A DNA stretch of 64,000 nt from Oscillospiraceae bacterium. GTDB taxonomy: Bacteria > Bacillota > Clostridia > Oscillospirales > Ruminococcaceae. Location of the stretch: the NCBI GenBank assembly GCA_021769725.1, contig JAETSI010000014.1:1-64000 (forward strand), read 5' to 3'. Below the pieces are notes generated by a model. The model was not told where the DNA came from and did no database searches. It saw only the letters and a list, made by a program, of their open reading frames with translations. A program made the translations under genes and the position numbers. This document shows positions 18,858 to 27,304 of this stretch, one piece after another. Position 1 is the stretch's first letter; each line of letters opens with the position of its first letter.

Positions 18858-18968
18858 AGCCGGACGCATACGGTGGGAGAACATATAGCTATCCTAAATT
18901 ACTCACAGGGTATATCTGTGACGTAAGAATAGTGCTGTATGAACATCCGCTGCCGTATGCATCCGGCT
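18858..18968 (-). ncRNA. Candidate structured leader RNA, element 2
   Basis: A 16-bp closing stem with one mismatch joins 18858-18873 (AGCCGGACGCATACGG) to 18953-18968. Inside is a hairpin CACAG/CTGTG at 18904-18920. The 111-base element has the look of a riboswitch-sized structured RNA, but I do not recognise a known class. It sits 54 bases upstream of element 1 in the same leader. Confidence 0.45.
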
Positions 18969-19034
18969 TTGAGGTGTTGTTGATGTCAAGAACTCTATAA
19001 GCTCTGTGCTTGTCCTGTCCTTGACTGTAATTAC

Positions 19035-19063
19035 ATCATACCACATAAAATCCGTTCTGCATA
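19035..19063 (-). promoter_or_regulatory. Candidate extended -10 promoter of the phage operon
   Basis: On the minus strand TGGTATGAT (TATGAT at 19035-19040) forms an extended -10; the -35 region is weak. It lies upstream of the two structured elements and the first small gene, and just downstream of the CTACCAGTTTT repeats. Confidence 0.35.
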
Positions 19064-19069
19064 GTTAGA

Positions 19070-19219
19070 AAAATCCTACCAGTTTTTTTAGATTGTTTTC
19101 GACTTATTTGTATATAAAATCAATCGCAAATGCTTGTTCATTGTGCAACGTTCACAATAAAACTGTGAAAATCATGCCTTTAAGACCCAAAAAACTGGTA
19201 GTAAAATCCTACCAGTTTT
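19070..19219. repeat. Three copies of CTACCAGTTTT, possible operators
   Basis: AAAATCCTACCAGTTTT occurs at 19070-19086 and 19203-19219 in the same orientation. AAAACTGGTAG at 19191-19201 is the inverse of its core, forming an 11-bp perfect hairpin with the second copy. The copies lie between the phage promoter and the ImmA/IrrE gene terminator, so they may bind a regulator. Confidence 0.5.
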
Positions 19220-19230
19220 CAAAAATAATT

Positions 19231-19264
19231 AAAAAAATAGGACTGAACACAAAATTCAGTCCTA
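19231..19264 (-). terminator. Rho-independent terminator of the metallopeptidase gene
   Basis: The stem TAGGACTGAA/TTCAGTCCTA (19238-19247 with 19255-19264) is followed on the minus strand by seven T. It begins six bases past the stop of the ImmA/IrrE-like gene. Confidence 0.85.
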
Positions 19265-19270
19265 AAAAAG

Positions 19271-20863
19271 TTATACCGCATTGATCGGAAGCAGTTTCAT
19301 GCGTTTTAGAAAGTCATTGTAAAAATTAAGCGACGATCCTTCGTATTGTTTTAACAGCTTATCCATAACCTGATGCCGATATTCACTTGTGAGATGTGCG
19401 CCGCCCAGATCCATTAAAGCTTTGACCTGATCGTAGGTAAGGTTCATAACCACGCCCATCAAATATATTTCTTCAGAAGTGACCTGCTTGCCACGTCCGG
19501 TTCTAATTTCCTTGATACGATACTCCGGGATATATGTTTCGGATGCTAAAGTTCTGGATGACCATCCCAAGTCCTCGATGTAATTACCGAGTGCATCATG
19601 GAAGGCTGCTCGTCTGGAGGGGAGATTGTCATCCTGCTCAATAGACCACATCAGGTACTCTATATCTTCATCGGTAACTGTCGGATTTCTTCGTTTTCCA
19701 AGCTGTATCGTTCGTTTGAGAACACCGAATTGGTAGTCATATTCCATTTCGGCTGCACGAAGTGTAAAAACAAGACAACATTCAGCGATGTTCTTTCGTG
19801 CCTCTTCCGTCAAAACACCGCACTTATTTGCCTTATCGTAGTGAACATAACGCTCATCATTATATATCACATGATTTTCGGCAAAAACGAGTGTACCTGT
19901 CTGTAAAAGTTCACGCAGACGAGCATTTTCATAATACAGCTTAAGCAGTTCGTTGCGGGAGATGCTGTAGGTTTGATATGGTTTCATATCCTCCGGCGGA
20001 ATGTATGCAGGCACCATTTTTCCGTCAACCATATCATAGATACCCTTTGCCTGAATGTATCCGATATCTATCAGCCGATTTCTCGCCATGATTGGAGTGA
20101 TATCGTAGAAATTCGCAATTTCGTCTATGATGTTATTGAGCTTTTCACGCATATCATCAATATGAACGTATTTTGCCATCAGCTTTTGCGTCAGCTCTTC
20201 GATGCCGTCTTCCGGAATCATGAGCCGAAATCCGAGCTGGTCAGCCTGCCGTTCCATTCTATTCAAAACTTTCTGTTCTTCATTGGAGAGTGGCAGCCAT
20301 TTTGGCGTGTTGTTATAATTTTCTTTCAGATCCTCATGGTATTTCTCCTGCAAAAAATAGAACAGGCTGTGCTGCACAGCGTGAGCAATTTCATGAAATG
20401 CTGCGTTTTTCTGCTGCTGTGCTGTCAATGAACGTTCAATTAGGATAGTTTTTGCCGGAACCGTTGTCTGAAAAGATTCATGTCCCGATGTATATAGAGT
20501 TGCTTCGGTGTCACGGCAGTAAAAACGTCCGCCGTCAGGTTCATTCTCGCCGAGTCCTGTTTTATATATGGATAAGCCGAGAGATGACGCGAGAACGTTG
20601 GAATTGATTCTTCCATAAATGGAATAGGGATAGTTTTCGTACAAAATTTCCTGTGCGGCTTCTTCTATATCCAAAACCGAATATTTCGGCAGAAGAAAGT
20701 CATCAAGTTCGGTATACGACAGCGGATATGCCTTAGAAACCGGCATGATACCCTGCATAAGTCTAACATGATTACTTTTGAAATCGTAGTATCCTCTGAT
20801 GAGATAATCGCTGTATACCAATCTGCGTTGAGGATTATCTTCACTTCCGGTATATGCGGTCAT
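19271..20863 (-). CDS. ImmA/IrrE-type metallopeptidase, 530 aa
   Basis: The zinc-protease motif HEIAH is at residues 157-161, within a typical ImmA/IrrE/DUF955 context (ILIERSL upstream and a second acidic helix with ERQADQLGFRLMIP about 50 residues later). The protein is much longer than classical ImmA. The C-terminal 150 residues contain helices that may form an HTH (LASETYIPEYRIKEIRTGRG), so it could both cleave and bind regulators. ImmA-type peptidases destroy phage or ICE repressors on DNA damage. It overlaps its upstream partner gene by 4 bp and has its own terminator. Confidence 0.75.
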   Translation of the reverse strand: MTAYTGSEDNPQRRLVYSDYLIRGYYDFKSNHVRLMQGIMPVSKAYPLSYTELDDFLLPKYSVLDIEEAAQEILYENYPYSIYGRINSNVLASSLGLSIYKTGLGENEPDGGRFYCRDTEATLYTSGHESFQTTVPAKTILIERSLTAQQQKNAAFHEIAHAVQHSLFYFLQEKYHEDLKENYNNTPKWLPLSNEEQKVLNRMERQADQLGFRLMIPEDGIEELTQKLMAKYVHIDDMREKLNNIIDEIANFYDITPIMARNRLIDIGYIQAKGIYDMVDGKMVPAYIPPEDMKPYQTYSISRNELLKLYYENARLRELLQTGTLVFAENHVIYNDERYVHYDKANKCGVLTEEARKNIAECCLVFTLRAAEMEYDYQFGVLKRTIQLGKRRNPTVTDEDIEYLMWSIEQDDNLPSRRAAFHDALGNYIEDLGWSSRTLASETYIPEYRIKEIRTGRGKQVTSEEIYLMGVVMNLTYDQVKALMDLGGAHLTSEYRHQVMDKLLKQYEGSSLNFYNDFLKRMKLLPINAV

Positions 20864-21180
20864 GTCAGCACGAAAAAAGCGTCTACATATACTTCTGAGA
20901 ATGATTTTTTGTAGAAATGGAAATTCAGAAACCTTATATTTTCCACATGAACACCTAGCAGATGTGGAATTCCAAGTTCCGTTTCGCCGTTCAGAAGTGC
21001 CTGTTTAAGTTCATATTGATAGGAGCAGAGATAGTGTGCCAGAAGATAGTTGCGCATAGAAGCAAGCCTTTGGAGCTGCCGGCAGTTTTCGTTGTGTTTT
21101 ACACGGAAATCATCTGGATTTGCTGTGTTTATGATCCATATAAGCGGATACTTGATCGATGCTTGAAAAGCTGTTGTCAT
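20860..21180 (-). CDS. Hypothetical partner of the metallopeptidase, 106 aa
   Basis: This is a mixed alpha/beta protein with no recognised domain. The ATG at 21180 follows AAAGGAGTTG, so the frame to 21207 is not needed. Its stop overlaps the ImmA/IrrE-like gene start (ATGA), so the two proteins are probably made together and may act together. Confidence 0.65.
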   Translation of the reverse strand: MTTAFQASIKYPLIWIINTANPDDFRVKHNENCRQLQRLASMRNYLLAHYLCSYQYELKQALLNGETELGIPHLLGVHVENIRFLNFHFYKKSFSEVYVDAFFVLT

Positions 21181-21207
21181 TTTCAACTCCTTTCGTGGAG
21201 AGTGCAT

Positions 21208-21689
21208 TTACCATAAACCGGCACACACTTAAGGCGGACTTGAAGTTATGATAATCCACATGGGTTCAAAACATTTGTTCCTAATTATAACACAAAATCC
21301 TCAAAAAGTAAATAAGTTTTTTTTTACAACTTTTTTCATCGGAAAATGCAACGAGAAGTGTCGGAATTTAAAAATATGGCTTTATTTCGAGGTTCGTGTG
21401 AATTGTGTGCGTTTGGGGAAAAGTAAAAATCGTAGGATTGCACAAGTGAGCGCAGCAGACTTTGTTTGTTTTGTATAGAAGAAAATGTGAAAAACAACGC
21501 TTGATTGAGCTGACTGTGTGAAAATTTGAAAAATCCTGCATGAACGCCATTGCAAAATTTTCCTCTCTATGTTATAATGAAGTAGAACGAAGATCTGCTC
21601 TCCTGACTGGCATGCAGAGGAATGCGGGAAGTGGGGAGAGTTGAGGTATGATGGGTGAACCGAGAGGTTCCGGAAGGGAGGTATAACGG
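21208..21689. other. Divergent promoter region and 5' leader
   Basis: These 482 non-coding bases separate the minus-strand peptidase pair from the plus-strand CoiA-like gene. Minus strand: TTTACT-N17-TATAAT (21312-21284) is a weak candidate. Plus strand: TTGCAA at 21550 with TATAAT at 21573. The plus leader (21590-21680) contains CTCTCC/GGAGAG complementarity around GCATGC, so it may fold. No gene is supported here. Confidence 0.5.
21550..21578 (+). promoter_or_regulatory. Promoter of the CoiA-like gene
   Basis: TTGCAA (21550-21555), a 17-base spacer and a perfect TATAAT (21573-21578) lie about 110 bases upstream of the TTG start. Confidence 0.7.
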
Positions 21690-23141
21690 TTGGAAAAATG
21701 TGTATATAACGGAGAAGTTCTCTACGCTTATCAAGTGCTGCAGGACTTTGATTTTGAACAGAAGATTCGGAACTGCCGTGCGCTGAGATGCTGCGACTGC
21801 GATGCTCCCGTTTTCTTTAAGCATGGTAAACAACGTGCTGAATGCTTCGCCCATTACAAGCGCGAGGAGTGCAAATACGGTGATTACTGTAGCAAGCAAA
21901 GTAATATATTCAAATACGTTCAGCGCGAGCTTTATATTCCACTACAAAGAATAGCCGAAAATCGTGGTTTTAAATTAGAAGAAGATGTTGTAATCATTCA
22001 CGATCATTATACCGCTTTTGTTTTGAGAGGAGAGTCAGTAAAATACGCTATAGATATCATAGACACAGCCGCAACTTCCACTACTCTTGATAAACGAAAC
22101 AGGCTTTATGAAGAAGCCGGATACCGCTATCTACAGATCACCGTGGACAAGGATGCTGAGTCTGAACCATTCTCAGAGCGTGATATGGCATATTTCCCTG
22201 TGAAATATTCGCTTAATAAATCCCTCAATCATACGGCTATTGTAATTGATAAAGAGCGTAAAAATTGGTTCATTTACATTCTTGACAATATGGACACATC
22301 GGATGTTCCCGATAACTTCTACTATTATCCGGATTGGTTTGCATATGACGCTTTTGCTATGCCGATCTCTTTGGATGATATCGATGTAGGCTTGCATGGC
22401 TTTTTCACCGTGGACTCTAACAAGGCATTCACCGACTTTTATAATAATCGCAGAACTGAAAAGGCGAAATGGATAAAAGAAGATGCAAATCGCCGTGAAC
22501 GTCAGCGTAAGCAAGCGGAGGAAGCCCGAAAGCAAGCTGAGATAAGACGGCAGGAGCAGGAGCGCCGTTTCAAGGAAGCCGAGACAAAACGACAACAAGA
22601 AGCGGAAGAAAAGAAAAAAGCCGCAGAAGCGGCAAGGCTGCAGACAACACTAGATGCTGAGAAACACAGACAACAGCAGGAGCGATATTTCAAGGAAGTC
22701 GAAATAAAACGGCAACAAGAAGCGGAAGAAAAGAAAAAAGCCGCAGAAGAGGTAAGGCAGCAGGCAATACTATATACTGAGAAACGCAAACAACAGCGTG
22801 AGGCTGATGAAAAAGCAGAGATACTGCGTATCCATCAAACCACAGGAGGGTATATCGGTCCAAAGACAAATGGAAAATACGAAGTGAGTTCACTCGAATC
22901 TCTCACTTCCACACGCCCTACCCGCGATTGGCTGTGCGAATATCAACAATCTCATTTTATGGAACGGATCAGTGAGATAAGAGAATGCAAGCAATCCGGT
23001 GTCAGGACTATGTTTGCTAAGATGTGTTTCATCAGACCGTCAGAAAAAGCAATCCTGCTGCAAATTCTATCGGCTCTGAAAAGCACCGATACTGAAACTG
23101 CTCGTGTTGTCGAATATCTGATGCAGAGGGCAGGAATATAA
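21690..23141 (+). CDS. CoiA-like zinc-finger protein with coiled-coil
   Basis: The N-terminus resembles competence protein CoiA: a cysteine/histidine cluster CCDCDAPVFFKHG then ECFAHYKREECKYGDYC, followed by a nuclease-like beta/alpha region with YAIDIIDT. Residues 265-385 form a highly charged coiled coil made of 40-residue repeats. The last 90 residues form a separate helical domain. The start is TTG after GGGAGGT. CoiA acts in DNA uptake and recombination; the long coil is unusual for it, so the cellular role here is uncertain. It is the first gene of an accessory run on this strand. Confidence 0.6.
   Translation: MEKCVYNGEVLYAYQVLQDFDFEQKIRNCRALRCCDCDAPVFFKHGKQRAECFAHYKREECKYGDYCSKQSNIFKYVQRELYIPLQRIAENRGFKLEEDVVIIHDHYTAFVLRGESVKYAIDIIDTAATSTTLDKRNRLYEEAGYRYLQITVDKDAESEPFSERDMAYFPVKYSLNKSLNHTAIVIDKERKNWFIYILDNMDTSDVPDNFYYYPDWFAYDAFAMPISLDDIDVGLHGFFTVDSNKAFTDFYNNRRTEKAKWIKEDANRRERQRKQAEEARKQAEIRRQEQERRFKEAETKRQQEAEEKKKAAEAARLQTTLDAEKHRQQQERYFKEVEIKRQQEAEEKKKAAEEVRQQAILYTEKRKQQREADEKAEILRIHQTTGGYIGPKTNGKYEVSSLESLTSTRPTRDWLCEYQQSHFMERISEIRECKQSGVRTMFAKMCFIRPSEKAILLQILSALKSTDTETARVVEYLMQRAGI
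22561..22800 (+). repeat. Two 120-bp tandem repeats in the coiled coil
   Basis: 22561-22680 and 22681-22800 repeat with an exact 120-base period, coding for 40 residues each. The central run of the unit (KRQQEAEEKKKAAE) is the same in both copies. Loss or gain of a unit would stay in frame. Confidence 0.85.
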
Positions 23142-23173
23142 TTATATCGATAATTATGTAGGAGTGAGTAGAT

Positions 23174-23989
23174 ATGATACTTGACGGAACAAAAATGATG
23201 AAAACGTGTTATAAGGATTCTCGCAGTCATAGTGGGGAATCTGGTCAGCTATACATTTACGAAGATGCGGACGGAGCGAAGTATCTCGTCAAGCATAAAC
23301 CGCTTGATGTAGCAAACGAGTATGTTGCGCACCGCCTTGCTATGCTCCTTGGTGTACCCACATCGGATGCTGTATTGATACTGGAGAACGGCAAATTTGC
23401 TGTAGGTATCGCTTTTGAAGAGGACTTTCAGCGTGTAAACATGGATGATTTTTTCGGAACGGAGACGTCTGAAGATGATGACTTAGACATGGGATATCCA
23501 CTAGATTCAAGGGTACAAGTGGCAAAGGTAAAGTATTCCGATGATGATCCACATCTTGCGGAAGCGATGAATTACTTGGCTTTCCGACATATTGTGGTTA
23601 TGGATGATAACCCGCAGGTTGCATTTGCACACGGCAATCTTATATCGTTCGATTATGCAGATGCCTTTAATCTCACAGAAGAAATGTTTGCTAGTCTGAT
23701 GAATGACAACAGATCTGCACTTGGAAACGCTGTCGGTCTCTTTAAAAGCCATTTGAAAATTGATAAGGGCTATTGGGACAGCATCGAGCTTCTGCGTAGA
23801 CCAAATACAAACTTTCTCCTCAATGCATATCTTGATCCTGTCATGAACTTTCCTGATATAGATTTTAATTCGTTGTTTGATGAGCTGAATCAAGCATTTT
23901 CACGCACGGTTGTAGATTTCTACGGCTGCTGCCTACAACTGGTAAATATGGAAATAGAGAAAATGATTAAAGAGGAGCCGAAAGCATGA
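23174..23989 (+). CDS. Possible HipA/PI4K-like kinase-fold protein
   Basis: The 271-residue protein has an N-lobe-like stretch (KYLVKHKPLDVANEYVAHRL then LGVPTSDAVL) reminiscent of HipA-type kinases, and a later HGNLISFDYADAF that could hold catalytic and metal-binding acids. The canonical HipA signature is not clear, so this is a suggestion only. A GGAGTGAG site precedes the ATG. The gene overlaps the next one by 4 bp. Confidence 0.4.
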   Translation: MILDGTKMMKTCYKDSRSHSGESGQLYIYEDADGAKYLVKHKPLDVANEYVAHRLAMLLGVPTSDAVLILENGKFAVGIAFEEDFQRVNMDDFFGTETSEDDDLDMGYPLDSRVQVAKVKYSDDDPHLAEAMNYLAFRHIVVMDDNPQVAFAHGNLISFDYADAFNLTEEMFASLMNDNRSALGNAVGLFKSHLKIDKGYWDSIELLRRPNTNFLLNAYLDPVMNFPDIDFNSLFDELNQAFSRTVVDFYGCCLQLVNMEIEKMIKEEPKA

Positions 23990-24345
23990 ATACTTTTGAA
24001 GCTCTCATAAAAATTTCCACCCTGCTTGCAGAGGGAAAAATCAAGGAATCTCTTGAATACTATCACGAACCTACTGACAAAGCCCCTCCACTATCCGAAT
24101 GCACACACTGGATGGAAGAACTGTTGTCCTCGCTGCCGGATGCTGTTAAAGAACGCTATTCCTTTGAAATAAATGGCATCAATAATGAGCTTGCTGATTT
24201 GAAGAATGAACATTATTACGAACGCCTACAAAGACGAGGAGTTCCGTATATTTCCACAATCGGCGACCGCTTGCAAAATCGCATTACTCTGTTACAGAAC
24301 GCAGTTGAAAACGGTCAGCCCGGATTTCTTGAACGGCAAGGTTGA
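23986..24345 (+). CDS. Hypothetical protein, 119 aa
   Basis: This is a helical protein without recognised domains (TFEALIKISTLLAEGKIKES, then ELLSSLPDAVKERYSFEING). Its ATG overlaps the stop of the kinase-like gene (ATGA), so the two are coupled and may form a pair. Confidence 0.6.
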   Translation: MNTFEALIKISTLLAEGKIKESLEYYHEPTDKAPPLSECTHWMEELLSSLPDAVKERYSFEINGINNELADLKNEHYYERLQRRGVPYISTIGDRLQNRITLLQNAVENGQPGFLERQG

Positions 24346-24400
24346 TTTTTCCACATTTATCAACAGCTTTTCAACATAGTTTTAAACGTAGAAAGGGAAA

Positions 24401-24637
24401 ATGCTAATGCCTAACACAGATAATACCTCAATGATAGACCGCGATACATACCGTAAGATCAAGAAGATGAGTCGTGAAGAACTAAATGCCTTCCTGCTCC
24501 GCTATGCGGACGGTCTAAGCAACAGCCACACCATAGATCTTCGAGAACTCGAAAATGATTTGAAAACTATCAAGGGTATCGGTGAAAAGCGACTTGAAGA
24601 AGTGATGGAAGTAATTGAAAAGCATTTAGGAGTGTGA
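24401..24637 (+). CDS. Small helix-hairpin-helix protein
   Basis: This 78-residue protein has a C-terminal helix-hairpin-helix motif (LKTIKGIGEKRLEEVMEVIE), a non-specific DNA-binding element. The rest is helical. AAAGGGAAA precedes the ATG; a second ATG two codons later is possible. Confidence 0.7.
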   Translation: MLMPNTDNTSMIDRDTYRKIKKMSREELNAFLLRYADGLSNSHTIDLRELENDLKTIKGIGEKRLEEVMEVIEKHLGV

Positions 24638-24643
24638 TCTATA

Positions 24644-25126
24644 TTGAAGCGCATCTTAGTAAAATCAGTTCACGGAGCATTCGGCTATGTTATGGAGCAT
24701 TACTATCCATTTGGCATGGCTGACGAAGCTGCGGAGCAGGGCACATTGACCGACACTTATGCCGTAATCTCTATTCAAGACAGCCACATGCAGGGCTTCG
24801 GATTTCAGTTTGCTGAGAATCAGTTTTGTAAGGGCGTACTTACTTTACTTTTCGATGATATAGTCACAGATGTGGACGGAGCTGTATTATTTACCGATGA
24901 CATGGCTGAGAGCATTATCGCTTTTATAGAGCAGCATCGGAAGTCCGTTGACACTTTATTGATCCATTGCTATGCCGGGCAGTCTCGTTCCAGAGCAGTC
25001 GGCGCTTTTGCAGTAGGTATGCTCGGCGGCGACAATAGCAAGTATTTTGAAGAAGGTACGCCGAATCAGTATATCTATGATGTGCTGGAGACGGCGTGGG
25101 TAAGAAGGCAACTGGCGAATATGTGA
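24644..25126 (+). CDS. Dual-specificity/tyrosine phosphatase-like protein
   Basis: The P-loop HCYAGQSRSRA (CX5R, catalytic Cys and Arg) marks a cysteine-based phosphatase. The preceding strand LTLLFDDI and helix FIEQH fit small bacterial DSP-like proteins of about 160 residues. The start is TTG after GGAGTG. Substrate unknown. It is followed after 12 bp by the ASCH-DUF1810 gene. Confidence 0.75.
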   Translation: MKRILVKSVHGAFGYVMEHYYPFGMADEAAEQGTLTDTYAVISIQDSHMQGFGFQFAENQFCKGVLTLLFDDIVTDVDGAVLFTDDMAESIIAFIEQHRKSVDTLLIHCYAGQSRSRAVGAFAVGMLGGDNSKYFEEGTPNQYIYDVLETAWVRRQLANM

Positions 25127-25138
25127 AAGGGTGATGTT

Positions 25139-25903
25139 ATGCTGCACAAAATGCATTTAAAGGAAGATCCATTTGAAAAAATCAAGAACGGCAGCAAGAC
25201 AATAGAGCTGCGCCTGAACGATGAGAAACGTCAAAAGGTACAGATAGGTGATTTTATTGAGTTTTCGTGCTTAGATAACCCTGATGATAAAATTCAGACA
25301 CGAGTAACAGCCTTACACCACTATGATTCATTTGCAGAATTGTATAACTCCTTACCAAAGGAGAAACTTGGCTACACTGTATCTGAAATTCCCGCTCCTG
25401 ACCACATGGACGAATATTATACACGGGATAAGCAGGATAAATACGGTGTTCTTGGCATCGAATTATATTGTACTGATCTTCAAAAATTTATCAATGCACA
25501 GGAGCGCGGCTATGGCTTTGGTGAAAACTATCAGACCGCTTTAACCGAAATGAAGCAGGGAGAGAAGATATCTCACTGGATATGGTATGTGCTTCCGCAG
25601 ATACAGGGATTAGGACGTAGCGGTACTACAGCATATTTTTCTATTAAAGATTTGTCTGAAGCTAAGGACTACTATGTTCACCCTATTCTCGGTGCAAGAC
25701 TGAAAGAGATAACCGAAACTTTGCTGGATATTGAATCGGACGATCCGATGGCAGTATTCGGATATCCGGATGCTTTTAAGTTGCGTTCCTGTATGACGTT
25801 ATTCAAATATGCAGCACCGGAGCAGGATTTGTTCCAAAAGTTGCTTGATAAGTTCTGCCGTGGGAATGAGGATGAGAAAACATTGAAGATACTGGGATTA
25901 TAA
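25139..25903 (+). CDS. ASCH domain fused to DUF1810
   Basis: Residues 1-110 form an ASCH/PUA-like domain (FEKIKNGSKTIELRLNDEKR, QIGDFIEF, YGVLGIEL). Residues 113-254 match DUF1810 (LQKFINAQERGYGF, HWIWYVLPQIQGLG, SCMTLFKYA). ASCH domains bind RNA or modified nucleosides; the DUF1810 role is unclear. The fusion suggests a nucleotide- or RNA-directed enzyme. The ribosome binding site is GGGTGAT. Confidence 0.82.
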   Translation: MLHKMHLKEDPFEKIKNGSKTIELRLNDEKRQKVQIGDFIEFSCLDNPDDKIQTRVTALHHYDSFAELYNSLPKEKLGYTVSEIPAPDHMDEYYTRDKQDKYGVLGIELYCTDLQKFINAQERGYGFGENYQTALTEMKQGEKISHWIWYVLPQIQGLGRSGTTAYFSIKDLSEAKDYYVHPILGARLKEITETLLDIESDDPMAVFGYPDAFKLRSCMTLFKYAAPEQDLFQKLLDKFCRGNEDEKTLKILGL

Positions 25904-25931
25904 GAAACAAAATATTTACAGAGGTGGTAAT

Positions 25932-26504
25932 ATGCTGATATTAGGTTCATACGGATTCAGCCATACACAGGTTCGCCTGAAAATCGGTGAATTCATACCA
26001 GATCAGACCGGTAATATGCTGATTGTTCCATTAGCATGTATGTTTGAAGAAGAAACCGGACAGAGGGAAAAGAACTGTGCCGCAATGCTTGGTTTCAAGA
26101 CGGAAAATATTTTTGTTTTTGACAGTGCCAATCCAGATGCATACACGGACAAAAAGTATGATTACATAGCTGTACTTGGAGGAAACACTTTCAAGTTGTT
26201 GTATCTTGTAAAGAAGTAGCGCCTTGACAGCTTTATCAAACAGCAGGTTGCGGCTGGTGCGGTCTATCTTGGATTTTCTGCCGGAGCTTGTTTGGCTTGT
26301 CAGGATGTTGAATATGTCAGAAATTTTGATGACAATAACCATATCACGGATGGAGATTTCACGGCTTTGGGACTGACTGATAAATATGTACTGTGCCACT
26401 TCGATTACAGAGGTACAGAGGAGATCAAGATGTGCCGTTCCTATATCGGCGATGAGCCTGAACTGATTACGATTGCTAATGATCAGCTTATTATTCTGCC
26501 GTAA
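25932..26504 (+). pseudogene. Peptidase S51 (PepE-like) split by an in-frame TAG
   Basis: The reading frame is continuous from 25932 to 26504 except for TAG at 26217-26219. The first half has LGSYGFSHTQ and YDYIAVLGGNTFKLLYLV; the second half has the catalytic-Ser block YLGFSAGACLACQDVEYVRNF. Related proteins have an ordinary residue at the stop. The intact length would be 190 residues, normal for S51. Apart from the stop the sequence is well kept, so the lesion looks recent. Confidence 0.85.
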
Positions 26505-26551
26505 CTGTAGTTAAGGACTATCCGATAATGATAAAAGCAAGAGGTGATTCT

Positions 26552-27220
26552 ATGATTTATATAACCGGAGACACACATGGAGAATACGATGCATTTTTGA
26601 ACAGAATCTATCAATATCCAGTCTCAAAAGACGATATTGTTATCGTCTGCGGTGACTTCGGATTTGTTTGGGATACACCCTATCATCGTTACTTTCTTGC
26701 CAAATTGACAGCAGAACCATTCACCATAGCATTTGTAGATGGCAATCATGAGGACTTTGATCTTCTGTATACTTACCCCATTATCGAATGGAACGGCGGA
26801 AAGGTTCACAAGAGTTCCGATAACATCTATCACCTGATGCGTGGGCAGCGTTTTGTGATTGAGGGAAAGAGCTTCTTCGCAATGGGTGGTGCATATTCTG
26901 TTGACAAGGCAATGCGTGTTGAAGGCAGAAGCTGGTGGAAGCAAGAACTGCCGAATAATGAAGAGTATAAGGCTGCGGAAGAAACGCTCCAATCGTGCGA
27001 TTACAAGATTGACTACGTCCTTACACACACAGTTCCGCAGTCAGTGATTCATTACCTCGGCTTTATCCCTGATATGCATGATGCGGAACTGACGGGATAT
27101 TTTGAGTGGCTATATGGTGAGCTGAAATTCAAGAAGTGGTTTGCAGGGCATTTCCATGTGAATCAGATTGCGAGATGCAATGTGCAGGTTTTGCTAGATG
27201 ATGTTGTCACGATTGAATAA
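26552..27220 (+). CDS. Calcineurin-like metallophosphoesterase
   Basis: The metal-binding motifs occur in order: GDTHGE, GDFG, GNHED, a His in LTHTVP, and GHFHVN. The length (222 residues) fits small bacterial phosphoesterases. The ATG at 26552 follows AGAGGTGA; the frame extends to 26528 without a site. Substrate unknown. Confidence 0.88.
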   Translation: MIYITGDTHGEYDAFLNRIYQYPVSKDDIVIVCGDFGFVWDTPYHRYFLAKLTAEPFTIAFVDGNHEDFDLLYTYPIIEWNGGKVHKSSDNIYHLMRGQRFVIEGKSFFAMGGAYSVDKAMRVEGRSWWKQELPNNEEYKAAEETLQSCDYKIDYVLTHTVPQSVIHYLGFIPDMHDAELTGYFEWLYGELKFKKWFAGHFHVNQIARCNVQVLLDDVVTIE

Positions 27221-27304
27221 AATATAATACAGCGGCAAATGTTAGCGTGTGGGAATATCGCCGCTGGTGCAAAGAAAATAAAATAGACTGCGAGGAGTGA
27301 TAGT

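Noticed and set aside
19093-19284. A 63-codon plus-strand frame in the repeat region
   Set aside because: It runs through the terminator hairpin and operator-like repeats and lacks a ribosome binding site.
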